A stretch of 64,000 nt of DNA from Apostichopus japonicus (GCF_037975245.1 NC_092564.1:15522984-15586983), one strand, 5' to 3'; counted from the first letter of the stretch, positions 49,901-61,215 are shown. Made by a program: numbers and translations. Notes: generated from the letters alone by a model not told the origin.

Positions 49901-51633
49901 AGATAGGGATTTGTCATGTCATTTTGAAAGGTAGACAGTTTTATGAGATTATTAATAGGAACGTGACCTGCATATTATTAAAAAATAAAAATAAAAAAAA
50001 TAAAAATAGAACATCAGTGACTTTGTAGCTCAACTGACTATTGCAAAGTAACTTGTACCACCTATCATGGTTCAGACACCATGAAAATACGAAACATTCC
50101 GTGATATCTGTTCGTACCAGTAACAGATATTAACACAGTCTGAGATACTGCTGCTCATCACAAAACTGTCCTCTTGTAAGTTCTGAAAGTTTGTAAGTAT
50201 CCATGTACGTAAACAGGGATTGATTCATCTGTAGCGGCACCCAACATATATTTCTGTGGGGCTTTAGCCACTCAGAATAAAATGTGGCGGTCTCATTGCA
50301 ACTCCCCCCCATCCCCTTCCTGGCAGACACAATATTTAAAATGATCCGAGTGTACAGTACATAAATATATTACATGTATGTGCGGTACAATATAAACAGT
50401 GGAAAATTCTTCAACATTGTTTCGAAAGTAGCACCATGTCACATCTGAGCAACCTCCATTTTACCAACATTTTCACAAAGGGGAGGATTCCCTCCTCCCC
50501 TTACACCCCTCCCCTAGATGATATAAGATCACCTTACCCCCCCCCCCCAGTAAAATACTGGTGGTTGTACCCCGATCATCTGATTTCTATGGTCTACTTT
50601 GATAGACGATTTAATAAGAATAGAAAACTGACATGGATATTATAAAAAAGAATCAAAGAAGAACAACTATTATGTCTGGACTGAATTGTATACCAGTTGC
50701 TTCATAGGAACAGTATGTGTCATGCTCACTAACTGAGATATCCAGTCTTAAGTTTTGCTTAATCCCTATGAACCATTTCTTTGATTAAGATGCATATGAC
50801 TATCTATAGCAGCTTCAATACTTTGTGAATAAGAATTACACCTACACTACAGTTGTATCACTTGATATAACCCAGCACAAAGTTGCAAAGAAGAAAAACA
50901 TGTTAACAACATATTTGAATAAATGATAAAGGAGTTGATTTGATTAAGAAATTAGAAAAAAACATTTCTGACTGGGCTGGATAAAAATCTAGTACTGTAA
51001 TCTCAGGATGATTTAGATTCAAATTAGATTCATATGAAATACAAGTGGCCTGAATGTGGGGCTAATCAAAATAACCCCTCTAAAGAACACAATTCCAATT
51101 TTGTTTCCACTTTTTACAACAGAGATACTTATGTTGAACAAACCCCTCTTCCCTCCCTCACACATGCACCCCCTCACCCACCCCCCCCCCTCAGAAAAAA
51201 AAACTAATGGATGTAGGATTTCTGTCAAGTTCAAGGTTTTATTATTTTTATCAACTTCAAACCTAAAGAGTCTGCTTTAACTAACCCTAGCTCTAAGTGT
51301 ATCTTTGTAGTGATGTTATCGTTGTGTGGGACATATGATATGCTGTGGAAGAATATAATCTTTGAAAATGGCATGAGTAATATACCTCCTGTCACACATG
51401 CTTTGACCTCTTTTGCTGTGGTAGTCTGGAGAGGGAGTGAGTTGAAACTCTCTCTTGCATCGTAACATGCTGTAACATCCATACAGTTCAGATCAGTGGG
51501 GATTTAATCTTTCTGTATCTTTTTTATCGTCAGTTTGTACGGAAGGCACATGCAGGCAAATGCAGCTCCACCACCCAAGTCAAGCAGTAAAGCTAAGAAG
51601 GCCAGCAGAAGAGAAATTTGGGGCAAGAAGTGA
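43847..51633 (+). CDS. RSU1: Ras suppressor protein 1 (leucine-rich repeat protein), complete
   Basis: Cytosolic leucine-rich-repeat adaptor that binds the LIM protein PINCH in the ILK-PINCH-parvin complex at integrin adhesions; named for suppressing Ras transformation. Eight coding exons (43847-43955, 45613-45663, 46995-47115, 48062-48180, 48459-48541, 49087-49201, 49718-49850, 51534-51633) join in frame to 276 residues plus stop, against 277 in human. All introns are GT/AG. The product starts MSKSVKKQVEESKE and carries leucine-rich repeats from about residue 40 to 200, including LEVLDLTYNNLNENSLPGNF and LRELHIQGNRMTVLPPELG. The capping segment AENNPWVPPIADQFQ then leads to SETYKYLYGRHMQAN and a basic tail ending in GKK. 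Residue-level similarity to vertebrate RSU1 is high throughout, so orthology is secure. No damage is seen. Confidence 0.97.
43956..45612. other. RSU1 intron 1
   Basis: Non-coding; includes TAGGCCTA palindromes at 44733-44740 and 45287-45294 and a C-rich tract near 45499-45514. The open frames in it are short and unsupported. Confidence 0.6.
45613..45663 (+). CDS. RSU1: RSU1 exon 2
   Basis: 51 bases after TCCTTTACAG; reads (F)MLEHLVRLTLSHNKID, the first leucine-rich repeat. Donor GTAAGT. Confidence 0.95.
45664..46994. other. RSU1 intron 2
   Basis: AT-rich non-coding sequence with a C run near 46577-46585. Nothing further recognised. Confidence 0.6.
46995..47115 (+). CDS. RSU1: RSU1 exon 3
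   Basis: After TTATTTTCAG; reads LPAHIIELKNLETLNLFNNH and LEELPTNLSSMSKLRHLNI. Donor GTAAGA. Too few codons before stops to appear as an ATG-initiated frame. Confidence 0.95.
47116..48061. other. RSU1 intron 3
   Basis: Non-coding. About 47135-47265 is a degenerate hexamer repeat on GGACTC / GGACTT / GGACCT. A C run lies near 47777-47787. Confidence 0.6.
48062..48180 (+). CDS. RSU1: RSU1 exon 4
   Basis: After CATCCTTCCACAG; reads MNRLYSLPRGFGSFTKLEVL and DLTYNNLNENSLPGNFFFL. Donor GTGAGT. Confidence 0.97.
48310..48370 (+). repeat. tRNA-like SINE head, degraded
   Basis: In RSU1 intron 4 the sequence GAGCACAGGATTTGTAATCTGA followed by TGGTTCAAACGC resembles a tRNA anticodon arm (loop with TGT, Thr-like) and a Pol III B box (48349-48360). 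The A box region is decayed and the stems mispair, so this is not a working tRNA. It is probably a relic of a tRNA-derived SINE. Confidence 0.4.
48459..48541 (+). CDS. RSU1: RSU1 exon 5
   Basis: After CTCCTCCGTCTAG; reads DSLQALYLSDNDFEVLPDDI then CKLSKLEI, ending in phase 0 at ATT|GTAAGT. Confidence 0.96.
49087..49201 (+). CDS. RSU1: RSU1 exon 6
   Basis: After TTTTTCATTACAG; reads LAVRDNDLIGLPTTIGELNK then LRELHIQGNRMTVLPPEL. Donor GTAAAG. Confidence 0.97.
49510..49559. repeat. 25-bp tandem duplication
   Basis: Two copies of GTACACAGGRGTTGAATGTT plus AAAAC, adjacent and differing at one base, in RSU1 intron 6. Confidence 0.9.
49718..49850 (+). CDS. RSU1: RSU1 exon 7
   Basis: After TTTTCTTTTACAG; reads KLDLYTGRAILKAENNPWVP then PIADQFQVGVSHVFDFIRSE. 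Donor GTGAGT at 49851 splits the Tyr codon TA|T. Confidence 0.97.
49851..51533. other. RSU1 intron 7
   Basis: Non-coding, with an A-rich tract near 49980-50010 and C-rich tracts near 50538-50549 and 51178-51190. Open frames across the C-rich tracts are low-complexity. Confidence 0.6.
51534..51633 (+). CDS. RSU1: RSU1 exon 8, C terminus
   Basis: After TTTTTTATCGTCAG; reads LYGRHMQANAAPPPKSSSKA then KKASRREIWGKK and TGA at 51631-51633. Its frame has no long ATG ORF. A weak ATTAAA poly(A) signal lies at 51790-51795. Confidence 0.95.
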
Positions 51634-53134
51634 GACATCAAAGCAGCCTTTGAACTTGCCAAAGTCATTAACAAATCTACACAAATGTAGAATCCTTTTT
51701 TCTTAATTTATATTCTAAAACTAACTTATACGAACAACACCTGTGTGCCTCACCTGTAATGAATGTGACAGAATTATTTGATGGTAGAAATTAAACAACT
51801 CATGCAACAAAGAGTATAATTTTGAATAACTTTTGTCCATCAAGTTGCCCATTACATGTGGACCTCAGGTTTGAATCAGTGTACACTCAATGGAGACCTG
51901 TAAACGTTAAAGGTCAGTAGTATTGCTGCCATACATAAGCATGCTAAAAGATGCTTAAAAAATCTATCAAAAGTCCTTTTCTAGAGGTTCTGTTCCTACA
52001 ACTGATTCTCAGACAGTGAGGTGGTTACATTGGACCATTAAAATTTCCCATCGATGACAAGTGCTTTAGGGAAATTGTAGCAAAACTCAGGCATTAAGGT
52101 TAAACCTAATCTGATCAATATTTGACTTACAAGCATAGTAGAGGTAAACACTATGATAAATGTTAAAATGAGAAAAGGAAATATTTTTGCATTCTCTCTC
52201 TTTTTTAACCTCAATCCGCTTACTCCCATGTCCTCCTCAACGTATCAAGTGTGGATACTGACATTGCAAGTTATTCAAAGTCTCCTTCTTCTCCTTGTTG
52301 ACTTTAAGAGACAGAAGAAATCAATTCTCTATTTTGAACTAACAAAGGTCATGTTTTAATCTCCGTTTTGTGTTTGTTTAATGTTACAAAACTCAAAAGC
52401 TATAAATATAATGTAAAGGACAGATTTCAGGATCATGGTATGATACACCGCCAGCAAAATAATAGCAGTCTTTACAAGGATAGTCCAGGTGAAAACTCAC
52501 TTTTGTAACAATCCTAGCGAGAGTTGCATTCAAATGCCTCTCTTAAGTATCTCTTTCCAATATAACAACCATTGAGGTTGACATGTTTCGTACTAACTGG
52601 GAACATAACGCAAACAGTTGTGATGTCATAGATGCAAACTGATAAAGATGTTTTAGTTTTCTCCAGACTATCAAGTTGAATCATAAGCTTCCAGTACGAG
52701 AGTCAGTGTATTAGTAAGAAATGGAAAAAGTTATTGGCTGCCGTGGTAACAGTGTCAAAGAGTTGTTTATCATAACTTGCACGGTATGGCATTGTAGTAT
52801 ATTACTGAATACTGTTTGCAATACTATGTTAATGGTTAATGATTCATATTGAATGAATTATTTCCATGGTCTCCCCCTCCTTCACTACACATTGTTAAAT
52901 ATATTGCTAGTTACAATCCTTGCTGATGCCAGATTTGTCAAGTTGTATTTCACAACACATGTTTATGAATCATAATAAGTCACAAAGACATTATAATTAC
53001 AATCTAACTACAAAGTCAATATTTACATGATTGAATGACCTTCATATTCTGTCTTTTCTTTCTTTGTCTATTTTTTTCTACTAATTTTGTATCTTTCTGT
53101 GCAATGTTTTACCTATTATCATTATTATCTTTTT
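51634..53134. other. RSU1 3' UTR and intergenic sequence
   Basis: AT-rich. The RSU1 3' UTR presumably occupies the first part. No coding exon recognised. Confidence 0.5.
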
Positions 53135-53411
53135 CTACATAGTTATTGTATGACTAAGGCATCTTTGCTCTGTTACTAACTCACAATGCTTTAAAGTCCA
53201 ATTACCTGGTACGTTATCATGACGGATAAACCAATATCCATCTTTGAAGACCAAATCATTTCTATATACTGCGAAATGTTGTACATCTATTCCTAAAGTA
53301 TGCTTCATATGCAAAGCATGAGCAAACGATTTTGGTGAAGACCAAAACATTGACTGCCCTGGTGTTATGATGAAACTAGAAGCTATATCATTTCGATTAA
53401 CTTTTTGAAAA
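53135..53411 (-). CDS. Protein-like terminal exon, unidentified
   Basis: An open frame enters after an acceptor-like TTTGTTGCAG (ending 53412) and reads FKKLIEMIASSFIITPGQSM, FWSSPKSFAHALHMKHTLGI, DVQHFAVYRNDLVFKDGYWF and IRHDNVPGNWTLKHCELVTE, then QRCLSHTITM and a stop, about 92 residues. It is rich in aromatic residues, His and Cys and not low-complexity, unlike the chance frames around it. I do not recognise the family. It could be the last exon of a minus-strand gene whose other exons I cannot find before HIGD1A, an exon relic, or a chance frame. An ATG-initiated reading would begin at 53350. Confidence 0.35.
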
Positions 53412-55147
53412 CTGCAACAAAGTTGCCAAAATGCGACTATGGACAGTCTGCTTGAAGGTATGATTTAAGCTAGATGTATGGATATTGGTTTATGGTGATG
53501 TAACATATATTTGGACCTAAATGTAAAACATTAAAATACAATACATTGTGTGTAATGTATAGTTATGAACTTCTAGTGTAGCGTTTATATTTATCTATTT
53601 TAGTAGTGCCAAATTTGAGTAGAGAGATTAAGGTCCTGTCAGGAATGAGTCTTCCTTTTGACATTTGTAATATTTAAGTCAAGACACCGAACCTATTCTC
53701 TCATAGTAAGGCTTTTGTAATTTAATTCAATTTATTGCTGTGTGGCAATCCAGTTTTTAATAGCCAAGACTCTAAAAGATCAGCTTGCAATCATTTCGAA
53801 AGTGTGCATGAAATGGAATTTCTGTCAGTAACTTCCAGGCTATAGCATTTTAACTGTCACATTAAGGAGTTTTGTAATTGTGTAAAGTGTGCCAGTAGCT
53901 CTGTGGTCAGTGCTGACCTTAGTAACTGATATTAGCATCTTTTATTTCTTCCTTAACTAGTTTTGGCTGTGGGGGGGGGGGGGCTATCTTGAGAAGATCA
54001 TTAATCTTGTAAGGTAGTATGATTGACATTTAGACATATATCTACATGCACTACAGAGATGGTTGCCTCATGTTCAATTCCACATTTAGCTAAGTTTGAA
54101 ACATTGTTCTAGTTAGTTGTTTATCTACCTGCTTAATTTGTCCTAAGCTCTCTCTCACTCTCTCTCATGTCAAATTAACAGGAATGTGCATGAAACTATC
54201 AAAACCAATCTTTAATTTCAAAAGCTTAACAAATCTGTGTTTACAAATCTGGTGCTAATTATGATTTCATAGTTTGATCAACAATACTTGCATTTGGTAG
54301 CCTCAGCATTGTACAAATTATTTGTATGCACTTATGTATCATAGTAATAAATAATATTGCTATTAATACAAAAAGCTATAACAAGAAGTATCTCCTTGTC
54401 ACTGTGTCTTCTTTATTTGTTCACATTTGCCCCAAAGTAAATTGTTTCCTGGCAGTTTTAATCTCCAAGTGTTTCCAGACAATGAGGACCAGAATAACAG
54501 ATGTTTGTTTGGAAGAAATGTTCCTTTCAGCACATTAAAATTTTAATTGAGTCATTATTTTAACTGTTCGTAACTTTTTGACATAAGTCAAAATTTTCAG
54601 AAATATCTATAATAAGGAAATACGATATTGAAGACATCAAAGAAGAACTTGAATCGATGATGGAAGGACGAAAAGATTGCAGAAAGAAACAAAGATGGAG
54701 TGATTCATAACAACCCAGCAAGGTATATTGTTTTTGATCCAAAGCTCAGCCATTAATTTCAGTCTGAAAACAGACATGTATTGCTTTAAGAACAAGGGAT
54801 GGGAAAGCAAGGGAGTGGTGATTAAAGAAGATTTTGAAGCAGTTTATTTGAACTTTGGAGTGAAAGTATCATTTAAACTATGATAGTATTCAACTATACT
54901 AGGTTGAGCTTTACTCTTTCCACCAACTAAACAATAATAATTATGTAACTAAGATTCTTTCATTCCATTTCCAAAGAATACTATTGCGGAGGCCACAACT
55001 AATTACTTCCAGTATTAACCAGATAAAATTCGCCAAATGGGAATCTTAAATGTTACATCGAAATGTGAAAGATTCTTGACCATTCAAGGACTGGATTTTA
55101 GAATCCTTTTTCACTTTGCGATGCCATTTGCGATGCAACTTGTATTT
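53412..55147. other. Intergenic, no gene seen
   Basis: AT-rich with a 15-base G run near 53970-53983 and a (TC)n tract near 54151-54167. No exon recognised that could join the frame at 53135-53411. Confidence 0.45.
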
Positions 55148-55196
55148 TCTTTTTCCTGCTCATGTGGCTATTATAGCCACATGAGCAGGAAAAAGA
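55148..55196. repeat. Perfect 23-bp hairpin with 3-base loop
   Basis: Left arm 55148-55170 and right arm 55174-55196 are exact reverse complements (core CCTGCTCATGTGGCTA / TAGCCACATGAGCAGG), separated by TTA. The loop is too short for a microRNA precursor. No T run positions it as a classical terminator. Confidence 0.9.
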
Positions 55197-57475
55197 GTAG
55201 TTTAAAGTAAGCAAACCTCAAACATTTCTAAACCCTTACTTTCTAATCATTTACCTGACCTCACCCCCCTCCCCCTCTCTACAACTCTTAACATTGAACA
55301 ATGGCAATCATGTGGTGTACTTATTCAGTAGATATAGACCTTAGGGTCAAATGGTTCACTATCATATTAAAGTGATCAATAAATATGCTATGAATCGTGC
55401 AAACTTAATATCGCTGTAAAATAATGGTCAATCGTAGAACAATTTCTTGTAAGTATGACCACTTTTCACTTCTGAAATACTGTAATGAGAGAATGCTAGG
55501 TACTAAAATACTTTTAATGAGAAAAGTACAATCAAATACGCACAGATAAATTTTCAGTGATTCAGTTATTCCATATTTCTATTACACACATAATTATTAT
55601 TCATATTAGCAAAATATACCAACAGCTTTTGAACTTTCAGATGGGAACTCTTGTTCTTACTTCTCTTCTACTGAAGTAGAAAATAAGAGAAATATAAATG
55701 AACTATAAATTTCAAAAGTAGCATGCAAGTTGCTGATCTACAGAGAAAAGTTACATGCTCAGAAAATCTAATTTACCATGCACTTCACATGATTATCACA
55801 TAACATAACAGTATATCCCAAAATTTTAGCATCATGCAATTGTAAGATGCATTGAGTACTATTTTGTAGAGGTTCTACCTCTACAACTGAATTCCACATG
55901 CTGTGGTGGAATAAGTGAATATTGAGTTCGACCATGGCTGACTAACTTAAGTCTTTTCTGGCATATTTGCAACAATAGATATGACCTTCAATTGTTTGAA
56001 AAGTTCTTTTCAAGTATGCTTCATCACCATGTGAGAAGTGTTGTGAGTTATGACTGTCAGTAATAATAGATACAGCATGTCAAATTCTCATAGCATAGAG
56101 TGAGAAAGTCATGTCCTTGCTTGTCTACACAATGTTAGCATTATTTTTCCAAAGATAACAACTGACGTTTCTTAACTGACATTCTCACGAGACATTTCCA
56201 CCTTCATCCAAGGCTTCATACACTGTGACTGATAACCAGAAACAAAATCTTGACCAGGACTGTGGTTTACCAAAGCCCTTTTTCCTTGGACAACCTATGC
56301 TATGTTTCATGACTTTCTGACCAGTAAAGTTAGTCCAAAATGCAGACATGTATTACGACTACAACAACATGAACTGTACCAGCACAAGTAGATTTCCTGT
56401 TGGTACGAGTACACTATTACGACTACGAGGCTCTTGGTGTGGGTCCGAGTACAAGCAGTTAGGTTTGCACTGCCCTACAGTGTATACTAAATTAAAAACA
56501 TACCTAGAGTACAAGAACGTGTGCAAATCAATAATCAATAATACAACAGACCTATATACCAGAATATGAGTACAACTGTACAAGTATGGACTCAATACAA
56601 GTGTGCCAGCATGATAGTAGATGAAGTAGATTTAGGAGCATCAAATTAATTTCCCAATATTGCATGACTTTTTTTAAGTTCCAATTGACATAAACGTTCC
56701 AGCATTAAAACTGTGAGGGGCTTTTCACACAGTAGCAAAGAATATATTTGTCAGTGTTTGCCACACTGCTTGACACTGGCTAATCCTTGTATAATGACTT
56801 AACATAATTCTCACTATTTACTCTTTCACTTCTCTTAAAACAGAGAATCAACGAGCCCCAGAAATATATATATCTCCAATCCTCTGATGTAAAATATTTG
56901 GCTAAAAAGTTTAAAGAAGATGCACATATTTACACTTGTTTAAAGCTGTAAGATATGCTAGATATACAGCAGCAAGCATATAATGTTAGCATAACAACAT
57001 TGCCATACAGTAAATGAGAAATCTAAAATGTCACAGTAAATGAGATACGGGTTCAAAACACAACATACAAAACTAAAATTCCAACATTCTTGATTGTTTG
57101 AAACCCCAACCAATCAACCCCAAGTATGGTTTCTATTGCTTTTAGATACATTAAAATTTCTTTCCTTGATCACATAGGGTTACAGTAGTATCCCCTATAA
57201 CACAGCCTACACAAGATGTATACTGTGAGACAACCATGCATTGTGGTTATGTGAGAGAGACAAAATTTGGTCAATCACTTTGATATAAATTATGTAAACC
57301 TATGTCTACTGTACATTAGTGAAGATGTGTCTCTTCCTTAAAGTCTTGTCACACAAAACAGAGAATGGAACACCTTTTTTTTTCTGAATTGACTTCTCAA
57401 CCAAAATAAATATATATATTTTTGTCTCTAACTGCACACACACACACATAATTATTACAAACAGGCTTGAAGAAA
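55197..57475. other. Intergenic, no gene seen
   Basis: AT-rich. A degenerate GAGTACAAG-type repeat lies at about 56395-56600, and a (CA)n tract at 57435-57448. The HIGD1A 3' UTR should occupy the right end of this stretch. Confidence 0.45.
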
Positions 57476-57657
57476 TCATTTCTTTTCTTTGTTCATGTTC
57501 TTGAACATTGTAAACGCAGCACCCAAAGTTATAGCTCCGACCACCACGCTCTGTGCCATGACCCTTAACCTCATCAAATAAATAGACGTTGACATCTGAC
57601 CCCTGCTCTTGTATGCATATGCCCCGTATCCGACTGCTCCAAAGAAACCAAGCATAC
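57476..57657 (-). CDS. HIGD1A: HIGD1A coding exon 2
   Basis: Acceptor GATGTATTTCTTTGCAG, then MLGFFGAVGYGAYAYKSRGQ, MSTSIYLMRLRVMAQSVVVG and AITLGAAFTMFKNMNKEKK, stop TGA at 57478-57476. The longer frames starting upstream read through the intron or are in another frame. Confidence 0.95.
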
Positions 57658-58375
57658 CTGCAAAGAAATACATCACGAAGTGGGCAATATTGTTGAAGGA
57701 TGGCCAAACATGGACCATAAAGGCCAAATTTATGAAGCTATGATGTCCCATGAGGATTTCAAGAACCAATAGTCGAATAAATTACAAAAACAAATGTAAG
57801 TCATCAACATGAAGACCACCTTGTGACTGTTAATTGTTAGTAAATCTCTGCTTCCGTCTACCCCTTAATGTGGGATATGCATTTTAATCAGAGTATCTCT
57901 TGGAGGAATAGCCCCTGGCTCTCTACTCAACCCGCCCAATCCCACCCCACCAACCCTCTACCTAAAACTTACCTACTGTAAAATACAAACGATAAAACTT
58001 TTTATTTAATTTACATTTCTGCACAAACAATAAGATGATGTAAAGCAGGTTTTGTAGACAAGGAAGTTTAGCATTTTTAGTTATATCATGACAAAAACAA
58101 ACAAAGTACTGCCAAGGTATTCAGTCAAGGAGTATTAACTTCAATAAATTGTATTTTAGTTTTGAACTAGGACCAAATGGGCAGTATAGAAAAATCAACT
58201 ATGTCACCAACAGAGATGGTAATGTGTACAATCTGAAATGCTATCGTTCTTATGTTCTGCAAAACATATTTTTACCTAAAGGTACAAAAGGCTCTTCCAG
58301 AGTCTTTCTCTTCAACTTTGCAGCAGAAGACTCTGTCGGTGCATCTTCATATTCTATCACTGGGATTCTTGACAT
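57476..58375 (-). CDS. HIGD1A: HIG1 domain family protein (HIGD1A-like), complete
   Basis: Small inner-mitochondrial-membrane protein of the HIG1/RCF1 family, which associates with respiratory chain complexes and responds to hypoxia in vertebrates. Two coding exons on the minus strand, 58375-58276 and 57657-57476, join through a split Gly codon (G|GT) to 93 residues, the same length as human HIGD1A. The N terminus MSRIPVIEYEDAPTESSAAK leads to KRKTLEEPFVPLG, the conserved entry to the HIG1 domain. A first membrane helix follows at about residues 34-50 (MLGFFGAVGYGAYAY), then a KSRG turn and MRLRVMAQ, then a second helix at about 68-84 (VVVGAITLGAAFTMF) and a basic tail. Family assignment is firm; the choice of HIGD1A over a paralogue rests on length and the PFVPLG...MRxRVxAQ pattern. 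Confidence 0.93.
57658..58275. other. HIGD1A intron
   Basis: 618 bases, GT/AG, no features other than a C-rich patch near 57928-57955. Confidence 0.85.
58276..58375 (-). CDS. HIGD1A: HIGD1A coding exon 1
   Basis: ATG at 58375 (AGAAATGTC). 100 bases ending CCTTTAG|GTAAAA. The exon encodes only 33 residues, so it is easily missed. Confidence 0.9.
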
Positions 58376-58599
58376 TTCTTAAATTTGGTAGACCTTTTCC
58401 ACAGTAAATTAGTTATTGCCCAATTGTCTGACTTTCTGAAAATGAGGAGGAAATGTTTAATTCTTTAAAACTTAATAAAAAAAATGACACAAATTGCATA
58501 TTCTTTGTAATATAGGTCTATGCCCTTTCTGAAGTAATAATTATTGAAATATTTGATATGGTATCCTGACACTGTCAGGGCTACAACTTACAACAAAAA

Positions 58600-59405
58600 T
58601 ACAAATCTGTTGCCCAGACATATTTTCAGCATCATGACCCCACCTATGCTGAGAAGCTTGCGGATGAACACAACAATGCTCAATTGACATTAAATACAGT
58701 CTCTGTGGAACCTGTTCAAAAACGGTATCACCAATGGTATTAAGAAATACATCTCACACAGGCGTGTAAAAACTAGAGACTCCCAACCATGGATTAGCCT
58801 TGACCTTAAAAGGAAATTGAGAAGATGAAATAAAGCCTTTGTAACCTCAAAGAAGTCTGGGAGGCTTTGTGATGAAGAGTGTTTCTTAAATTTAAAGAAA
58901 AAGGTACAGAGCAACCTGCAAAAGGCATACTGGGATTATATCTCTGACATCGTTGCTCCTAATACTACTGACCCAAACCCCTTGAAAGTAAGCAAAGATT
59001 CTGGACATTCATAAAGCATAATTAGAGAACTGATTCTAATGGTGTTGCCCCTCTGAGAGTGAATGGAAAGATGATATCTGACCCGAAACTAAAAGCTGAG
59101 GCTCTAAATCGCCAGTTCCAGTCTGTTTTCACCATTGAGTCTCCTCAACAGCACCAGCACTTAACAGCACCTGCTCGTCACTTTCCCTAGCTCCCTCACC
59201 TAAACATAACTCACCCGGTGTGCTGAAACTCCTAAAATATCTTAAGACTGGAAAAGATATCATCTGCAGTAGTATTATGTCCTTTGCATCTCATAATGAT
59301 ATATAATATGCTCTACAACACGGATTTCGGAACAAAAGGTCCTGTAAAAGCCAACTCCTTGAATTTTTCGAAGATGCTCACATAACATGCAAAATGGACA
59401 CCAAG
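58600..59405 (+). pseudogene. Decayed non-LTR retrotransposon (ORF2 linker and start of RT)
   Basis: Several frames on the plus strand read like the region between endonuclease and reverse transcriptase in Jockey/CR1-like elements: FKNGI/KKYI followed by RRVKTRDSQPWI, then LKKKVQSNLQKAYWDYISDI, RFWTFIKH, DSNGVAPLRVNGKMISDPKL and KAEALNRQFQSVFTIESP, then LKYLKTGKDIIC. After a gap comes LQHGFRNKRSCKSQLLEF, an early reverse transcriptase motif. There are several frameshifts and stops, and the catalytic RT core (YADD-type box) is missing. It lies just upstream of HIGD1A coding exon 1 on the opposite strand, so any HIGD1A 5' UTR intron would contain it. Confidence 0.8.
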
Positions 59406-60627
59406 TGAGCAGCACTCAGGTTAGGTTACTTGAGAAACCATGGATGATACCATGTCCAAACGTTAGACATTATACTAGATAGGGCCTTTAACTAACGTTA
59501 GGACTAACTTGTTAGGTCAATGGAAAGAAAACTTAGCATAGGACTACAGGTTTGGGGTAAATAGGCCTAACCTACGTTACAATTAGTACTAGCCTAGTAT
59601 TAAGTACTACTAGTAGTACTGTAGTAGGTAGTGAAATTTAGTAGTATACATGATGACCTATCGATGAATATCTTCTTCTTGCTATACTGCTTTACAGTGT
59701 ATGTGCCATTCTTTGAAAAATTTGACTTGCCTTTACCCTCGTATGGATCCTACAATGTAATGTTCATCTAAACTGTCTAACTTGTCAAACTCAGTGCTTT
59801 ATATAACGTGCTTGATGTTACTAGTCTTAGTCTTGCCTGACTCGCCATGTGTGTTTCGTGAATTTGCACGTAGTCTACACATCGTTCAACGAATATAATA
59901 TGATTTAAGAAGACGATGGTTCCTTTATATAGCAGTTCCGCGAAAGAGGCCGGTAACGACCAATAAACTAACTGCTAAAACGATACAACCACAGGATAAT
60001 TGCGCAATATGAGGTCAACGTCACAGAAGAATGTTTGCGTCATTGATTATCATTGTGTAATGCAGCTGTAAACCATGATATTTGCAGTGTAAAATGACAG
60101 GAAGGAACCCTTGAGATGAAACGAGTCAAAGGAACCAAGGGAAGAGAATACCAAGGGATGGATACAAGATGTTGAGAAGGGAGATGTTGAGACGTTATTT
60201 AACGTGATTGCATGGATATGAAAGTTGGTCGAATTCTTCAAATTAAAGGTCCATATATTGTGTCCATCTGGAATTTTTAACCACTTTTATTTACATTCAT
60301 TTTTCAGCGACTTACAATTGATGAAAGAGATATTACCGTGATTATAATTTATACACGGCGAACCCTAATTAACGAGTAATTAACCAATTTTGTTGGTCCA
60401 AGCAATTATGCATGCACACAACACCTTTCTTATTCATATTTTAAAATCAACCAATCAAATAATATCTATGACTTGACGTCGGGCAAAAACAAGCCGTATG
60501 TTTCGCTCAATTTATACGTATATTGGTGTACTAGGCCTATACTACTACTAGATGTAACTGAGCCACCCGTTTTAGCAATTACCTTTACAAGTAATGATAA
60601 ATGCCAATCAAAACATCCAAAAAGAGG
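59406..60627. other. Intergenic between HIGD1A and the ATF gene
   Basis: Contains TAGGCCTA palindromes at 59562-59569 and 60532-60539, and a CpG-richer patch at 59800-60010 that could be the HIGD1A promoter or 5' UTR exon. No exon can be assigned. Confidence 0.4.
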
Positions 60628-60864
60628 AATATATTGGCTACAAATGTGCTAGATATTCAAATATGGTCACCTTAAAGTCAACATTCTAAAACCGTTTCTA
60701 TTACAAAGTTTGAGGAAATTTTCCACACTCAGTGACATTCATTCATGTTGTGTGTTCCTTAAATATGTCTGAGAACATATGGAGGGTAAAGACCTCTAGG
60801 AAAGTACTCTTTGAAAACTTATACCGTGCTATAATTTGGGGGCTATACTGACTACCTTAAATAG
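60628..60864 (-). repeat. Dispersed repeat family, copy 2 (inverted)
   Basis: Reverse complement matches 8473-8705 block by block (GGTAGTCAGTATAGCCCCCA, AATTATAGCACG, AGTACTTTCCT, TTCTCAGACA, TTTAAGGAACACA, TGACCATATTTGAATATCT). No ORF. Confidence 0.75.
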
Positions 60865-61215
60865 ACTTATCCGCAAATATTTGAATCTTTCGATTACACG
60901 AACGAGTGAGCTAGTCTAACGCGAGCAAATGATAGGTACATTATTTTCACCCCGTGGTACGTACTATTAGTATAAGTGTACTAACGAATAACGTTAGTTG
61001 GTGCTTGTGAAATGAATCAAGCATGTAAGTCATATAAATATTGTATGTATTGTATGCGTGTACTTTAGATCCTCCTGCAAGCAGGAACTCGCGAAGAAGC
61101 CTCATTAGCTTATCAAAGCCGCAAGCTGACCGAAGCCAGTCTCTTAGATTCATATTTAATGTCCATGATTATGAATTGTCAAAAACTCTGTAACTTGACG
61201 ACATACATTAATCTT

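Noticed and set aside
55148-55196. MicroRNA precursor or bacterial-style terminator
   Set aside because: The 3-base loop is too small for a pre-miRNA, and no T tract or flanking gene end fits a terminator.
57306-57707. 133-residue minus-strand frame over the HIGD1A exon
   Set aside because: Wrong frame; the real exon is 57476-57657 in the frame giving GFFGAVGYGAYAYKSRG.
58149-58382. 77-residue plus-strand frame
   Set aside because: Antisense shadow of HIGD1A coding exon 1, which has conserved family sequence and a matching splice phase on the minus strand.
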